64,000 nucleotides of DNA from Streptomyces sp. NBC_01224 (GTDB taxonomy: Bacteria > Actinomycetota > Actinomycetes > Streptomycetales > Streptomycetaceae), in contig NZ_CP108529.1 in the NCBI RefSeq assembly GCF_036002945.1, positions 5,327,001 through 5,391,000 on the forward strand. The letters are read 5' to 3'. This document shows, piece after piece, positions 33,296 through 42,345 of this stretch. Position 1 is the stretch's first letter. Every line of letters starts with the position of its first letter. A program made the translations under genes and the position numbers. The notes below the pieces were generated by a model. It was not told the DNA's origin, made no database searches, and was given only the letters and a program-made list of their open reading frames with translations.

Positions 33296-33550
33296 ATGGG
33301 CATCGCAGACCAGTTCAAGGACAAGGCGCAGGAGCTCGCCGACCAGGCGAAGAAGAAGGCGAACGAGGGCCACGAGGGCCGCGAGGGCCACGAGGGCCGC
33401 GGCGAGGCTCGGAACCAGGGTCGGGAGCGGGCGCAGGGCGCGTCCGAGCGGGCCTCGAAGACGTCGCAGCAGGGCCGTAACAAGGCCCAGCAGGGCCGTG
33501 ACAAGGTCCGGGACGCTGCGGACGACACCCGCGAGCGCTTCGACCGCTGA
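33296..33550 (+). CDS. Small hydrophilic Lys/Glu/Gln-rich protein, stress-protein-like
   Basis: This 84-residue protein is almost wholly charged or polar: GIADQFKDKAQELADQAKKK at the start, then EGHEGREGHEGRGEAR repeats and a helical C-terminal half rich in Gln, Arg and Asp. It resembles LEA-type or CsbD-type desiccation and stress proteins and some annotated antitoxin-like small proteins, but no domain can be firmly claimed. AGGAGTGA stands upstream of ATG 33296. A strong terminator follows, so it is a single-gene unit. Confidence 0.75.
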   Translation: MGIADQFKDKAQELADQAKKKANEGHEGREGHEGRGEARNQGRERAQGASERASKTSQQGRNKAQQGRDKVRDAADDTRERFDR

Positions 33551-33583
33551 CGCGATTCGCGACACTGCGCGTTGTCTGCTTGA

Positions 33584-33610
33584 GGGCGCGCCCGGATACC
33601 GGGCGCGCCC
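33584..33610 (+). terminator. Hairpin terminator after the small hydrophilic gene
   Basis: GGGCGCGCCCGG pairs perfectly with CCGGGCGCGCCC over an ATA loop and is followed by TTT. The next 260 bp to the secreted protein gene hold no gene that I recognise. Confidence 0.85.
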
Positions 33611-33878
33611 TTTCCGGTTCCCCGTCGGCTTGTTGCGGCCCGAGGAGGGCATCGGTCCTGCCGGGCCGCCGGGACGCAGGGCCGTGGCGAATGGCGCCCT
33701 GCAGGGGCTTGATCCCGAGAAGGTCGTCCGTCTCGGCTTCGCCCGTCACGAGGCTGTCGGGCCGGTGGTTCGAGCCCGGCCCTCTCGAACCGGACCCCGT
33801 TCGGGGGCTGTTAGCCTGCGGCGATCCATTCTTCCCTTACCGGACTCATACCAGTCCCTCACCAACAAGAGGTTGCGC

Positions 33879-34679
33879 ATGCGCGCAGGCAGATCCGGCT
33901 TCGCGGTCGTGGTCGCGGGAACGCTCGCCCTGGGGGCATTCACCGCGCCGTCCGCGCAGGCGGCGGACACCGGCGTCAAGGTGTCGAACCTGGTCCTGAA
34001 CAAGGGCAAGTCCATCATCGTGGGTACGTCCGCAGAGGTCTCCCCCACATTCACGTACCGCGTGTCGTGGCCGTCCGGCCTCAAGCAGTCCGACGTGAAC
34101 ACCTCCCTGTTGCTGTACCACGACACCACCCCCGCCAAGGCCTCGGAGCGCGGGGGCATCCGCATGGTGCTCACCGCCTGTGAGGACGGCTCCGTGGCCG
34201 CCGACTGCGAGGGCGAGCTGTACATCGACCCGCGATACACCCTCGACTCGAACAACGACGCCACGACCTGGAAGAGCGCCGCCTGGGTACGCATCTGGAA
34301 CGCGAAGGGCGGGCTCAAGAGCGAGGAGTATCTTCCTCTCTCCCCCACCGTGCGGGTCAAGCGCGCGGCGAAGGTCACCGTCGACGCCTCGCCCGAGCCC
34401 GTCGCCAAGGGCGGCAAGCTCACCGTCACCGGCAAGATCACCCGCGCGGACTGGGTGAAGCACAAGTACACCGGCTTCGGTGGCAAGGCGGCCAAGCTCC
34501 AGTTCCGCAAAGCCGGTACCAGCACGTACAACACGGTCAAGATCGTGAAGGCGAACTCGACCGGCGCCCTGAAGACCACGGTCACCGCCTCCGCCGACGG
34601 CTACTGGCGATGGACCTTCGGTGAGACGAACACGACCGGCGGCGCGACCGCGGCCGGCGACTACGTCGACGTCAAGTGA
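33879..34679 (+). CDS. Secreted protein of unknown function
   Basis: The first 30 residues are a Sec signal peptide: basic MRAGRSG, hydrophobic FAVVVAGTLALGAF and an AQA-A cleavage site. The mature part of about 235 residues contains two beta-rich halves; the second starts at VDASPEPVAKGGKLTVTGKI and looks like an Ig-like or calcium-binding-type fold of Streptomyces exoproteins. Cysteines are few (CEDG, CEGE). AAGAGG lies six bases before ATG 33879. No enzyme motif is visible. Confidence 0.82.
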   Translation: MRAGRSGFAVVVAGTLALGAFTAPSAQAADTGVKVSNLVLNKGKSIIVGTSAEVSPTFTYRVSWPSGLKQSDVNTSLLLYHDTTPAKASERGGIRMVLTACEDGSVAADCEGELYIDPRYTLDSNNDATTWKSAAWVRIWNAKGGLKSEEYLPLSPTVRVKRAAKVTVDASPEPVAKGGKLTVTGKITRADWVKHKYTGFGGKAAKLQFRKAGTSTYNTVKIVKANSTGALKTTVTASADGYWRWTFGETNTTGGATAAGDYVDVK

Positions 34680-34742
34680 CGGTCTCCTTTCCTCGGAACA
34701 AGCCGACCCGGTAGCCCCGGGGCGGCGCGCCGGACTCCTGGA

Positions 34743-34801
34743 GCGCCGGGTGAGACAGTCCTGGCCGTTGCCCCGGTCAGCCCGGCCGTCTCACCCGGCG
34801 C
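34743..34801 (+). terminator. Long-loop inverted repeat after the secreted protein gene
   Basis: GCGCCGGGTGAGAC (34743-34756) pairs with GTCTCACCCGGCGC (34788-34801), a 14-bp perfect stem with a 31-base loop. It is about 65 bp after the stop and could end transcription of both this and the convergent DUF397 gene. Confidence 0.55.
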
Positions 34802-34881
34802 GCAACCCGCGGCGCGCATCGGGCTGTGATCAATCTGCTGGATTCGGCTTCGTGGCGGGGTCTGAGCGGCGTTCCCACTCT

Positions 34882-35172
34882 TCAGCTCACCGCTGACGTT
34901 CGGCTCACGTCCCGCCTATGCCCACGAACCAGGGCTGTCCGGAGGGCTCTTGACGACGTTGCGGCGGGTCGGGATGGCTTGACGGACTCGACGAACGGGG
35001 TCCAGGCGGACGCGGCGATGGCGAGGGCCGGTCCTTCGGGGCGCTTGGAGTCGCGGACGGGGACGATGCCGGTGTGACCGTCGGCGACTTCGAGGCAGTC
35101 GCCGCCGGAGGAATCGATGTAGCTGCTCCTACGCCAGGTCGCGGTGCTCAAGTCGATCCGGCTGCACACCAT
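34882..35172 (-). CDS. DUF397 protein with an aberrant C-terminal extension
   Basis: Residues 1-65 are a DUF397 domain: STATWRRSSYIDSSGGDCLE, GIVPVRDSKRPEGPAL and AWTPFVESVKPSRP. DUF397 proteins normally end about here, near 65-70 residues; this frame reads on for 30 residues of unlike composition (SSRALRTALVRGHRRDVSRT), which suggests loss of the normal stop. DUF397 genes pair with an upstream XRE regulator in Streptomyces. Here only a fragment of the regulator remains. Confidence 0.7.
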   Translation of the reverse strand: MVCSRIDLSTATWRRSSYIDSSGGDCLEVADGHTGIVPVRDSKRPEGPALAIAASAWTPFVESVKPSRPAATSSRALRTALVRGHRRDVSRTSAVS

Positions 35173-35260
35173 TTCGGTTCTCGTCTGCCGCTTCCTCGAT
35201 CACGGAGAGGGGCGCCTTCGGTGACAAGGCGGCGGCCCTCAGGAGATCGTATGACCTGCG
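35129..35260 (-). pseudogene. C-terminal remnant of an XRE/DUF5753 regulator
   Basis: Reading the reverse strand from 35251 gives YDLLRAAALSPKAPLSVIEE followed by AADENRNGVQP and a TAG stop at 35129-35131. This matches the C-terminal tail of XRE regulators that precede DUF397 genes (compare the intact pair near 54 kb). The fragment overlaps the DUF397 start as in complete pairs. Upstream it runs directly into the end of the threonine dehydratase gene, so the DNA-binding and DUF5753 parts are missing. Confidence 0.65.
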
Positions 35261-35294
35261 GGGCTGCCGTCATGGCCGGGCCGGCCACCGGATA

Positions 35295-36326
35295 TCAGTT
35301 CTCGGCCGGGTGCACCAGGTCGCTCGGGTCGGTGTTCGCCCCGCACAGCACGACGGCGACCCGCTCGCCGCTGCCCGGCCGGTAGCCGCGGCTCGGTGCC
35401 GTCGGCCCGGTCGGGAGGTCCGGGGCGGTGAGCGCGGCCAGCGCGGTGGCGGCGGCGTGCTCGACGGCGACGCGGCGGTGGTCCCACAACTCCTGGCGGG
35501 CGCGGACGATTTCGCCATCCGGTACCAGGACGGAGCGGACGTCGTCCCGGCGGGCGGCGTCCAGGGCCAGCGCGGTGGCACGGCGGGCGCCGAGGGCGTC
35601 GATGGCGACCGATTCGACGGGGACGTCGACCGGGCGACCGGCCTCGATGGCGGCGTTCAGCGCCCGGCAGTTCTCCGGCTCGACGGCGACCGTGCGGATT
35701 CCGTGGTGCTGAGCGGCGGTGGCGACACCGGCGAACAGGCCGCCCCCGCCGACCGAGACCACCACGGTGTCCAGACCGGGGATCCGGGCGTGGATCTCCT
35801 CCAGCAGGGTCCCGGCCCCGGCGGCGATCAGCGGGTGGTCGTAGGCGTGCGCGGCGAGCGCGCCGGACGAGGCAGCGAACTCCTCGCACGCTTCGAGGGC
35901 TTCGGCGTACTCCGCGCCGACCACCCGCACATCCGCCCCGAAGTCGCGCAGCTTGGCCACCTTCACCGCCGGGGCGACGGTCGGCAGGAACACCGTGGCG
36001 CGCACGCCCTGCTGCTGGGCGGCCCATGCGCAGGCGAGCCCGGCGTTGCCGCCGGAGGCGATGGTCACGCCCGCGTCCGGCAGGGTGCCGGCCTCGCGGT
36101 GGGCCTGGATGAAGTTCTGCGCGCCGCGCGCCTTGAAGGAGCCGGTGTGCTGCATGAACTCCAGCGCGAACCAGACCTCGCAGGGCTCCTTGGAGCGGGT
36201 GTCGAGGGGGCCACGGTGATCTGCGCGGATCGTTCCCGGGTCGACGGGGGCGACGGTGACCGGGCGGATGTGTCCGGCGATCCGGTCGGTGGCGGCCTTG
36301 ATGTCGTCGTACGTGAGCTGGTGCAC
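35295..36326 (-). CDS. PLP-dependent threonine/serine dehydratase-like enzyme
   Basis: The 343-residue product is a fold type II PLP enzyme. The Schiff-base lysine lies in HTGSFKARGAQNF, the phosphate-binding part is SGGNAGLACAWAAQ, and the Gly-rich loop is SVGGGGLFAGV. Members deaminate threonine or serine or racemise serine; no ACT regulatory domain is present, so it is the catabolic or biodegradative type. GTG 36326 is chosen with AGGAG nine bases upstream; the open frame before it has no family similarity. Confidence 0.88.
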   Translation of the reverse strand: MHQLTYDDIKAATDRIAGHIRPVTVAPVDPGTIRADHRGPLDTRSKEPCEVWFALEFMQHTGSFKARGAQNFIQAHREAGTLPDAGVTIASGGNAGLACAWAAQQQGVRATVFLPTVAPAVKVAKLRDFGADVRVVGAEYAEALEACEEFAASSGALAAHAYDHPLIAAGAGTLLEEIHARIPGLDTVVVSVGGGGLFAGVATAAQHHGIRTVAVEPENCRALNAAIEAGRPVDVPVESVAIDALGARRATALALDAARRDDVRSVLVPDGEIVRARQELWDHRRVAVEHAAATALAALTAPDLPTGPTAPSRGYRPGSGERVAVVLCGANTDPSDLVHPAEN

Positions 36327-36730
36327 GCCGTTGCTCCTGCCGATCGAGGCCACGGCCGGGCGATGAGTCGGGCCGGGACGGTATGGGTGGGGAAGAACGT
36401 GCAGACGATCGTCGCCCGTCTGCACACTACTGCCGTGACCGGCAATGTTTGCCCGGAAGGAGCGTCGTCCGGTGCGTGCGGTCGCAAGGTGGCCGGAAGC
36501 CCTTGGATGGGGCCTCCCCTCCTCGAACGAAGTTGAGAGCTCGGGGAAGGAGCTACCAGGGCCTTTGGTCAACGCCGAGGGGCCCCTGGTCCTTTAAGGC
36601 CTTGTGGGAGTGCGTGCTGGGCGGCGCGACGGGGCGAAGCTTGCCGGGAGGGGCACGAGCGCCGGCACGCGCAGACAGGTAGACAGCCTCAAATCAGGAC
36701 AGATCCGGGCAGTTGGACCTCCGTGCTCTC
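36327..36730. other. Intergenic region of 404 bp without a clear gene
   Basis: No plausible coding frame was found. ACCAGGGCC at 36555-36563 can pair with GGCCCCTGGT at 36581-36590 with one bulge, followed by CCTTT; this may be a terminator. The promoter of the dehydratase gene should lie near 36330-36450. Confidence 0.45.
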
Positions 36731-37367
36731 TCAGCTGGCGTGAAGGATCCGAAAGCGATCGGGTTCCGCCGGATCTCGATCAACGACTTGGATTGGCGGC
36801 CGAGCCCATTGCCAGACGCTGATGCCTGGCGTGCGGGAGAACTGGATCTGCCCGCGGGTGCCTTCGACTGCAACGCGCGGCCAGGATTCGGCAGTGCGCG
36901 CCCGGTCCGCGACGTGAGAACGCAGCACATCGGCGAGGACGGCGACCGTGTCGTAGCCCTCGAAGGCGACGAAGGGGGCGCTTCGGCCAGCCGCTCGCGG
37001 AGGGCCGTCTCGACTCGTGCACCGAGTGGGCTGAGGCGCCCGGGCAGGTAGCGCAAGAACGGGATCGCGGCGCTGTCGTCGCCCAGCAACGTCGCCCATT
37101 CGGTGAACTCCGGTTGCCCGGCCGGAGCACCAATCGTGATCTCGGCAAGGCGCTGGTCGCGGCGGACAGACTTGACGATCGACACTGCCGGCTCCGGGTG
37201 GCCGACCAGAAGGAGAAGAGCTGTCGCGCGATTGTCGACGAGTTCGTCGCACACGGCCGCGGGGCGAGCGCGCTCATGTCGAGTTCGATGACGGTGCCGC
37301 CGCGTGGCGCGAGGTAGTCCCGCAGAATGCTCGGGATGCCGCAGCCGTGATCATTTGTCAGACATCA
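36731..37367 (-). pseudogene. Frameshifted substrate-binding-protein-like gene (type I periplasmic fold)
   Basis: Three frames join into one protein: NDHGCGIPSILRDYLAPRGG then TVIELDMSALAP (37360 to about 37265), AVCDELVDNRATALLLLVGH ... LRERLAEAP (about 37255 to 36980), and FVAFEGYDTVAVLADVLRSH ... RILHAS with its stop at 36731. Order and content match the C-terminal two thirds of branched-chain-amino-acid-type receptors. The second break is at a C5 run near 36977, where one missing C would restore the frame. The 5' third is absent; a stop lies just upstream. It is most likely an inactive relic. Confidence 0.65.
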
Positions 37368-37435
37368 GTCGTGCACCCGCCGCAGGATTCGCGAGTCTCC
37401 CAGGAGCCGTGTCAGTCGACCCTGTGGGACCCGGC

Positions 37436-37909
37436 TCAGTCGATGTCGTCGCCGCCCATGAGATCGAGGAGGCGGGAGAGGACCCGGAGACAGGCGTCGA
37501 CCTCGGCATCGGTGAGGTCGCTGCCCACCCGGCTCAGGATCGCGCGTTCGCGTTCGATCACGGCCGTGATGGCTTCCCGGCCTCGCTGGGTCAGCCGGTT
37601 GAGGGACGACCGCTTGTGGGCCGGATTGGGGGCGGACTCGACGAGACCCAGTGCGGTCGCGTCGTTGACCATGCGTTGCACGAACTGGCGGCTCAACGCC
37701 TGAGCCCGGCCCATCTCGGGAACGGTCATGGGCCCGTGTTCGTGGAGCAGGCTGAGGACGGCCCGCACCCCCACCGACAGCCCCTGGACGGAGATGTCCT
37801 GCTCCACCTTGCGCTGGGTGCGCCGGTACAGCGGCCCCACCAGGTCGAACACCTCGGCCAGTCGGCTGTTCTGCTCTTCGGACGCCACGCCCCGGTTTGT
37901 GTCACTCAC
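37436..37909 (-). CDS. MarR-family transcriptional regulator
   Basis: The 157-residue product has the MarR winged-helix core: LSVGVRAVLSLLHEHGPMTV, PEMGRAQALSRQFVQRMVND and the wing NPAHKRSSLNRLTQRGREAI. It is divergent from an alpha/beta hydrolase gene with 57 bp between the starts, and two copies of a near-palindrome fill this space. It probably represses both genes and is released by a small aromatic or hydrophobic ligand. Start GTG 37909 follows GGTGGGG. Confidence 0.9.
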   Translation of the reverse strand: MSDTNRGVASEEQNSRLAEVFDLVGPLYRRTQRKVEQDISVQGLSVGVRAVLSLLHEHGPMTVPEMGRAQALSRQFVQRMVNDATALGLVESAPNPAHKRSSLNRLTQRGREAITAVIERERAILSRVGSDLTDAEVDACLRVLSRLLDLMGGDDID

Positions 37910-37918
37910 CCCACCATC

Positions 37919-37968
37919 ATGACACCTGGGTTGTCATTCCGTCGCAACAATGACACCTTGGTTGTCAT
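37919..37968. promoter_or_regulatory. Two MarR-type operator copies
   Basis: ATGACACCTGGGTTGTCAT at 37919-37937 and ATGACACCTTGGTTGTCAT at 37950-37968 are nearly identical, each a TGACA...TGTCA dyad. Their centres are 31 bp apart, close to three helical turns. The second copy ends inside the ATG of the hydrolase gene. Confidence 0.75.
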
Positions 37969-38743
37969 GAATGATCTGTTCTGGCTCGACACCGGCACCG
38001 GCCACCCCCTCGTCCTGCTGCACGGCGGCTTCCTGGACCACACGATGTGGGACGACCAGATCCCCTTCTTCGCCCCGCGCCACCGCGTCATCGCGCCGGA
38101 CGCCCGCGGCCACGGGCGGTCCGCCAACGCCACCGCACCGTTCCGGCACACCGACGATCTCGCCGCGCTGCTGCGTCACCTGGACACCGGCCCGGCGGTC
38201 CTGGCAGGCGTCTCCATGGGGGCCAGCGTCGCGGTCGACACCGCGCTGGAGTACCCGGAACTGGTCAGTGCCGTGGTCGTCGTCGGCGCGGGGACCAGTG
38301 AGCCGTACTTCACCGACCCCTGGACCACCGGGACCTTGGCCGCGTGGCAGGCGGCGATGGCCATCGGTGACCTCGACGCCTCGGTCGAGGCGTTCACGCT
38401 CTTCGCGGCGGGCCCGCACCGCACCCTCGACGCCCTCGACCCCGACGCCGTCGACCGTCTGCGAGGGATGACGCGGGGCACGCTGGCCAAGCACACCCCC
38501 GACGAGCCCAACTGGCTCGTCCCGATGACCGACACCTGGGACCGTGCCGGCGGGATCGACGTCCCCGTGTTGGCCGTCAACGGCGCCCTCGACTCACCCG
38601 ACCACATCGGTATGGCCGAACGCCTCATCCGCACCGTCCCCGACGGCCGCGCGATGTCGATCGAGGGCACCGCCCACTACCCCAACGTGGAACGCCCGGA
38701 CGCCTTCAACGCGGCCCTCGAAGACTTCCTCCGCACGGTGTGA
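37967..38743 (+). CDS. Alpha/beta hydrolase, probably leaderless
   Basis: The 258-residue product has LVLLHGGFLDHTMWDDQIPF, the nucleophile elbow GVSMGAS with serine, an acidic residue in VNGALDSPDH and His in GTAHYPNVERP. It resembles small esterases and enol-lactone hydrolases. ATG 37967 lies inside the second MarR box with no Shine-Dalgarno sequence, so the mRNA is likely leaderless and repression would block initiation directly. The substrate is unknown; the MarR partner suggests a toxic aromatic or ester compound. Confidence 0.88.
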   Translation: MNDLFWLDTGTGHPLVLLHGGFLDHTMWDDQIPFFAPRHRVIAPDARGHGRSANATAPFRHTDDLAALLRHLDTGPAVLAGVSMGASVAVDTALEYPELVSAVVVVGAGTSEPYFTDPWTTGTLAAWQAAMAIGDLDASVEAFTLFAAGPHRTLDALDPDAVDRLRGMTRGTLAKHTPDEPNWLVPMTDTWDRAGGIDVPVLAVNGALDSPDHIGMAERLIRTVPDGRAMSIEGTAHYPNVERPDAFNAALEDFLRTV

Positions 38744-38779
38744 CCGCGGCGTGGAACCAGCGGGCGGCCGAGGACGGGA

Positions 38780-38845
38780 AGGGCCGGCGTCCCACGCATG
38801 TATACGCGCAGTGGTGGCCGGGGGATGCAGTCCGGCCCGGCCGTG
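38780..38845 (+). pseudogene. Remnant of an SDR gene 3' part
   Basis: GCATGTATACGCGCAGTGGT and the following GATGCAGTCCG match the HVYAQWWLRGMQSVR segment of the intact SDR gene at 33020-33060, with two missing bases and few substitutions. The reading gives THVYAQWW and then loses frame. No other part of an SDR is recognisable in 38744-38997, and the rest of that interval holds nothing that I can name. Confidence 0.55.
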
Positions 38846-38997
38846 ACACCAGCCATGCCGTCGCTCGGCGTCGATCCGCTGACCTTCGCCGCGGGTTGCC
38901 GTTGACCACGGTGGGGCCTCCGGTGAGCGCGCCTTCGGCCTTGCCGGAGCCGCCGACGCCCGCCCCGTCGTTGCCGTCCGTTCGGCCCAGGGGCCGG

Positions 38998-41900
38998 TTA
39001 CCGTGGCGGCAGGGGCGGACGCCGCCGGTCCGGGACCGACTCGTAGGTCGGAGGCGTCGCCGCCGGATGCGCGGCCAGCAGGTCCAGGGCCACCCGCACC
39101 GCGTCGTCCAGCACCGCGTACCGGCCCTCGGCCCAGTCGAGCGGGGTGCGCAGGGCCTCCAGGTCCGGTTCGACGCCGTAGTTCTCGACCGACCAGCCGT
39201 ATGTGTCGAACCAGGCCGCGTTCATCGGCACCGTGATCACCGTGCCGTCACCCAACCGGTGCCGGCCGGTCATGCCGACCACGCCGCCCCACGTCCGCTG
39301 GCCCACCACCGGGCCCAGTTTCAGCAGGCGGAACACGGCGGTGATCATGTCGCCGTCGGAGGACGTCGCCTCGTCGGCCAGGGCGACCACCGGGCCCCGG
39401 GGGGCGTTGGAGGCGTAACTGACCGGCTGGGCGTTGCGCGTCAGGTCCCAGCCGAGGATCGTGCGGGTGAGCTTCTCGACCACCAACTCGCTGATGTGGC
39501 CGCCCGCGTTGCCGCGTACATCGACGATCAGGGCCGGGCGGGAGACCTCCCCGCGCAGGTCCCGGTTGAACTGGGCCCAGCCCGAGCCGCCCATGTCGGG
39601 GATGTGCAGATACCCGCACTTGCCGCCGCTCAACTCCCGTACGACTGCACGGCGTTTGGCCACCCAGTCCTGGTAGCGCAGCGGCCGTTCGTCGACCAGG
39701 GGGACGACCGCGACCCGGCGGGAGTGGCCCTCACTGCCGGACGGGCGAAAGGTGAGTTCCACCGTGGTGCCGCCCGCTGCGGAGAGGAGGGGGTACGGGC
39801 CCGCCACCGGGTCGACCGGACGGCCGTCGACATGGGTGAGGACCGCGCCCTCCCGGATGCCCGTACCGGCCAGCGGGGAACGGGCCTTGGAGTCGGAGGA
39901 GTCACCGGGCAGGATGCGCCGGATCGTCCAGTCGCCGTCCCGGCACACCAGGTTCGCGCCGAGCATCCCGATCGCCCGCTGGTAGTGCGGCGGGCCCTCG
40001 TTGCGGCGGGCCGGTGCCACATACGCGTGCGAGGTGCCCAGTTCGCCCAGGACCTCGCGCATCAGATCGGCGAACTCGTCGGGGGAGGCGACCCGTTCGA
40101 CCAGCGGGCGGTACTGGTCGAGCACGCCGTCCCAGTCGATGCCGCACATGTCCGGTTCCCAGAAGTACGAGCGGATGATGCGGCCGCCCTCCCCGTATGC
40201 CTGCCGCCACTCGGCCCCCGGGTCGACCTCGTGCAGGATGCGGCGCAGATCGATGTAGACCGTCGAGTCGCTGTCGCCGGTCTCGGTGGCGGGGACGGCG
40301 CGCAGCTCGCCCTCGTCCATGACGACCAGCCGCGTCGCGTCGCCGCTGACCGCGAACCAGTCCAGATGGCCGACGAGCTCGGTCTTCCTGGCCTTGGAGA
40401 TGTTGAAGTGTTCGAGCGTGGGGCGGCCCGACATGTCCGCCGGGTTGGCGAATGTCTCGCCGAGCGCGCCCGAGATCGGCCAGCGCAGCCAGACGAGCCC
40501 GCCACCGCTGACCGGATGAAGGGCCGAGTACTTCGACGCGGAGACCGGGAACGGTGTCACCCGGTTCTCCAGGCCCTCGAACTCGACCGTGACCGTTGAC
40601 GGCCCCTCGCCCGTACCGGCCTCGACGACGACGTCGTCGGCCGGGTCGAGACCGCCCGCCGCGGGACGCCCCTCCGGGGACAGGGCGAACGGGGAGGGCG
40701 TGGCCGAGGAGAGCGGCACCAGGTACGGGCGGCAGCCCAGCGGGAAGGAGAGGTCCCCGGTGTGGACGTCGTACACCGGGTCGAAACCGCGCCAGGAGAG
40801 GAAGGCGAGGTAGCGTCCGTCGCCCGTGAAGACGGGATTCTCGTCCTCGAAGCGGCCGTTGGTGACATCGACGATCACCGGAGCGCCGGACCCGAGGATG
40901 CGCGCCAGTTTGATCTGGCGCAGCGAACGGCCGATCCCGGGGTGCGACCAGGTCAGCCAGGCGCCGTCCGGAGAGAACGCCATGTCGCGTACCGGGCCGT
41001 TGACGGAGCGGATCAGCTCGGTGGGTTCGCCGGTGGATTCCTCCTCGTCCGTGTCCAGGAGCAGCAGCCGCCCGTCGTTCGTGGCGATCGCCAGGCGCTC
41101 GCCGTCCGGGTCGGCGATCAGCTCCTGGACCCTGCCGACCTGTCCGGAGGCCAGCCGGCGCGGCTCGCGGTCGCCGCTGGCGCGCGGCAGGTAGGCGATC
41201 TCGATCGCGTCCTCGCCGTCCGCGTCCGTGACGTAGGCGACCTGGCCGCCGCTGCCGAGCATCTCGGGCAGCCGGACCCGGGCCCCCGGGGTATCGGAGA
41301 TCGTCCGGGCGGGGCCGTCGCGGTGGGTGAGCCAGTACAGGCTGCCGCGTACGGAGACGGCGCTGGCCCGGCCCGTCTCGTCCACGGACAGCGAGTCGAC
41401 ATTGCTGGCGGCCGACACCTGGTACGTACGCCGTCCGGCACGCGGACCGCCGAGCCGTACCTCCAGCTTCCGCGGCACCGCGTCCGGCGACTCCAGGTCG
41501 TCCACCAGCCACACATCGCCGGCGCACTGGTAGACGACCCGGCTGCCGTCGCTGGACGCGTGCCGGGCGTAGAAGGCGTCGTGATCCGTATGGCGGCGCA
41601 GATCGCTGCCGTCGGGCAGGCAGGAGTACAGATTGCCGACGCCCTCGTGGTCGGAGAGGAACGCGATCCGGCCGCCGACGAACATGGGCGAGTCGAGATG
41701 CCCGCCGATGTCCGGGAGCAGCCGCTTGCCGTGCAGCCACAGCCGCCCCATGGCACCGCCCCGGTACCGCTTCCAGGAGGCCGGTTCGTGCGGAGGTTTG
41801 CCGGTCAGCAGCAGGGTGCGCCGCTCGCCGTCGATGTCGGCGACGGCGATGTCGGAGACCGGTCCCCAGGGGAGTTTGCCGCCGGGGCTGCCGTCCGTGG

Positions 41901-42291
41901 GGACCGTGTAGGCCCAGGAGACGTACGAGAACGGCTGGTTGTGTGAGGACACGGCGAGGATCTGCGAGGTGTCCGGGGGGTCGGGTGTCCAGCCGCAGAC
42001 CCGGGCGTCCGTCGACCCCCAGTAGGTGAGGCGGCGGGCCGGGCCGCCCTCGACCGGTGCGAGATGGATCTCGGGGTCGAGGCTGCGCCAGGTCGTGAAG
42101 GCGATACGGCTTCCGTCGGGGGAGAACCTCGGGTGGCTGACCCGGGTCCGGTCGACGGTCAGCCGCCACGCGCGGCCGGGCCGCTGCCCCTCGGCGGCGA
42201 GGGGAGCGATCCAGAGATCGTCCTCGGCCGCGAAGCAGAGCAGATCCTCGTGGAGGTGCGGGAAACGGAGATACGCGACGTCGTCACTCAC
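38998..42291 (-). CDS. Tricorn-type S41 protease
   Basis: Tricorn proteases degrade oligopeptides downstream of the proteasome. The 1097-residue product has an N-terminal beta-propeller part (PHLHEDLLCFAAEDDLWIAP, HPRFSPDGSRIAFTTW), a second propeller, a PDZ domain (AGTGIREGAVLTHVDGRPVD) and a C-terminal S41 core with GNAGGHISE and catalytic-serine region DEATSSDGDMI. Domain order and length fit Streptomyces tricorn homologues. GTG 42291 follows GGAGG with no spacer, so the exact start is unsure; no better in-frame start is close. It is divergent from the TetR gene. Confidence 0.9.
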   Translation of the reverse strand: MSDDVAYLRFPHLHEDLLCFAAEDDLWIAPLAAEGQRPGRAWRLTVDRTRVSHPRFSPDGSRIAFTTWRSLDPEIHLAPVEGGPARRLTYWGSTDARVCGWTPDPPDTSQILAVSSHNQPFSYVSWAYTVPTDGSPGGKLPWGPVSDIAVADIDGERRTLLLTGKPPHEPASWKRYRGGAMGRLWLHGKRLLPDIGGHLDSPMFVGGRIAFLSDHEGVGNLYSCLPDGSDLRRHTDHDAFYARHASSDGSRVVYQCAGDVWLVDDLESPDAVPRKLEVRLGGPRAGRRTYQVSAASNVDSLSVDETGRASAVSVRGSLYWLTHRDGPARTISDTPGARVRLPEMLGSGGQVAYVTDADGEDAIEIAYLPRASGDREPRRLASGQVGRVQELIADPDGERLAIATNDGRLLLLDTDEEESTGEPTELIRSVNGPVRDMAFSPDGAWLTWSHPGIGRSLRQIKLARILGSGAPVIVDVTNGRFEDENPVFTGDGRYLAFLSWRGFDPVYDVHTGDLSFPLGCRPYLVPLSSATPSPFALSPEGRPAAGGLDPADDVVVEAGTGEGPSTVTVEFEGLENRVTPFPVSASKYSALHPVSGGGLVWLRWPISGALGETFANPADMSGRPTLEHFNISKARKTELVGHLDWFAVSGDATRLVVMDEGELRAVPATETGDSDSTVYIDLRRILHEVDPGAEWRQAYGEGGRIIRSYFWEPDMCGIDWDGVLDQYRPLVERVASPDEFADLMREVLGELGTSHAYVAPARRNEGPPHYQRAIGMLGANLVCRDGDWTIRRILPGDSSDSKARSPLAGTGIREGAVLTHVDGRPVDPVAGPYPLLSAAGGTTVELTFRPSGSEGHSRRVAVVPLVDERPLRYQDWVAKRRAVVRELSGGKCGYLHIPDMGGSGWAQFNRDLRGEVSRPALIVDVRGNAGGHISELVVEKLTRTILGWDLTRNAQPVSYASNAPRGPVVALADEATSSDGDMITAVFRLLKLGPVVGQRTWGGVVGMTGRHRLGDGTVITVPMNAAWFDTYGWSVENYGVEPDLEALRTPLDWAEGRYAVLDDAVRVALDLLAAHPAATPPTYESVPDRRRPPLPPR

Positions 42292-42345
42292 CCTCCAATG
42301 CTTTCCGCGCCGGCGGGCCCCGGCAACTTGTGGTGCGGAACACAA

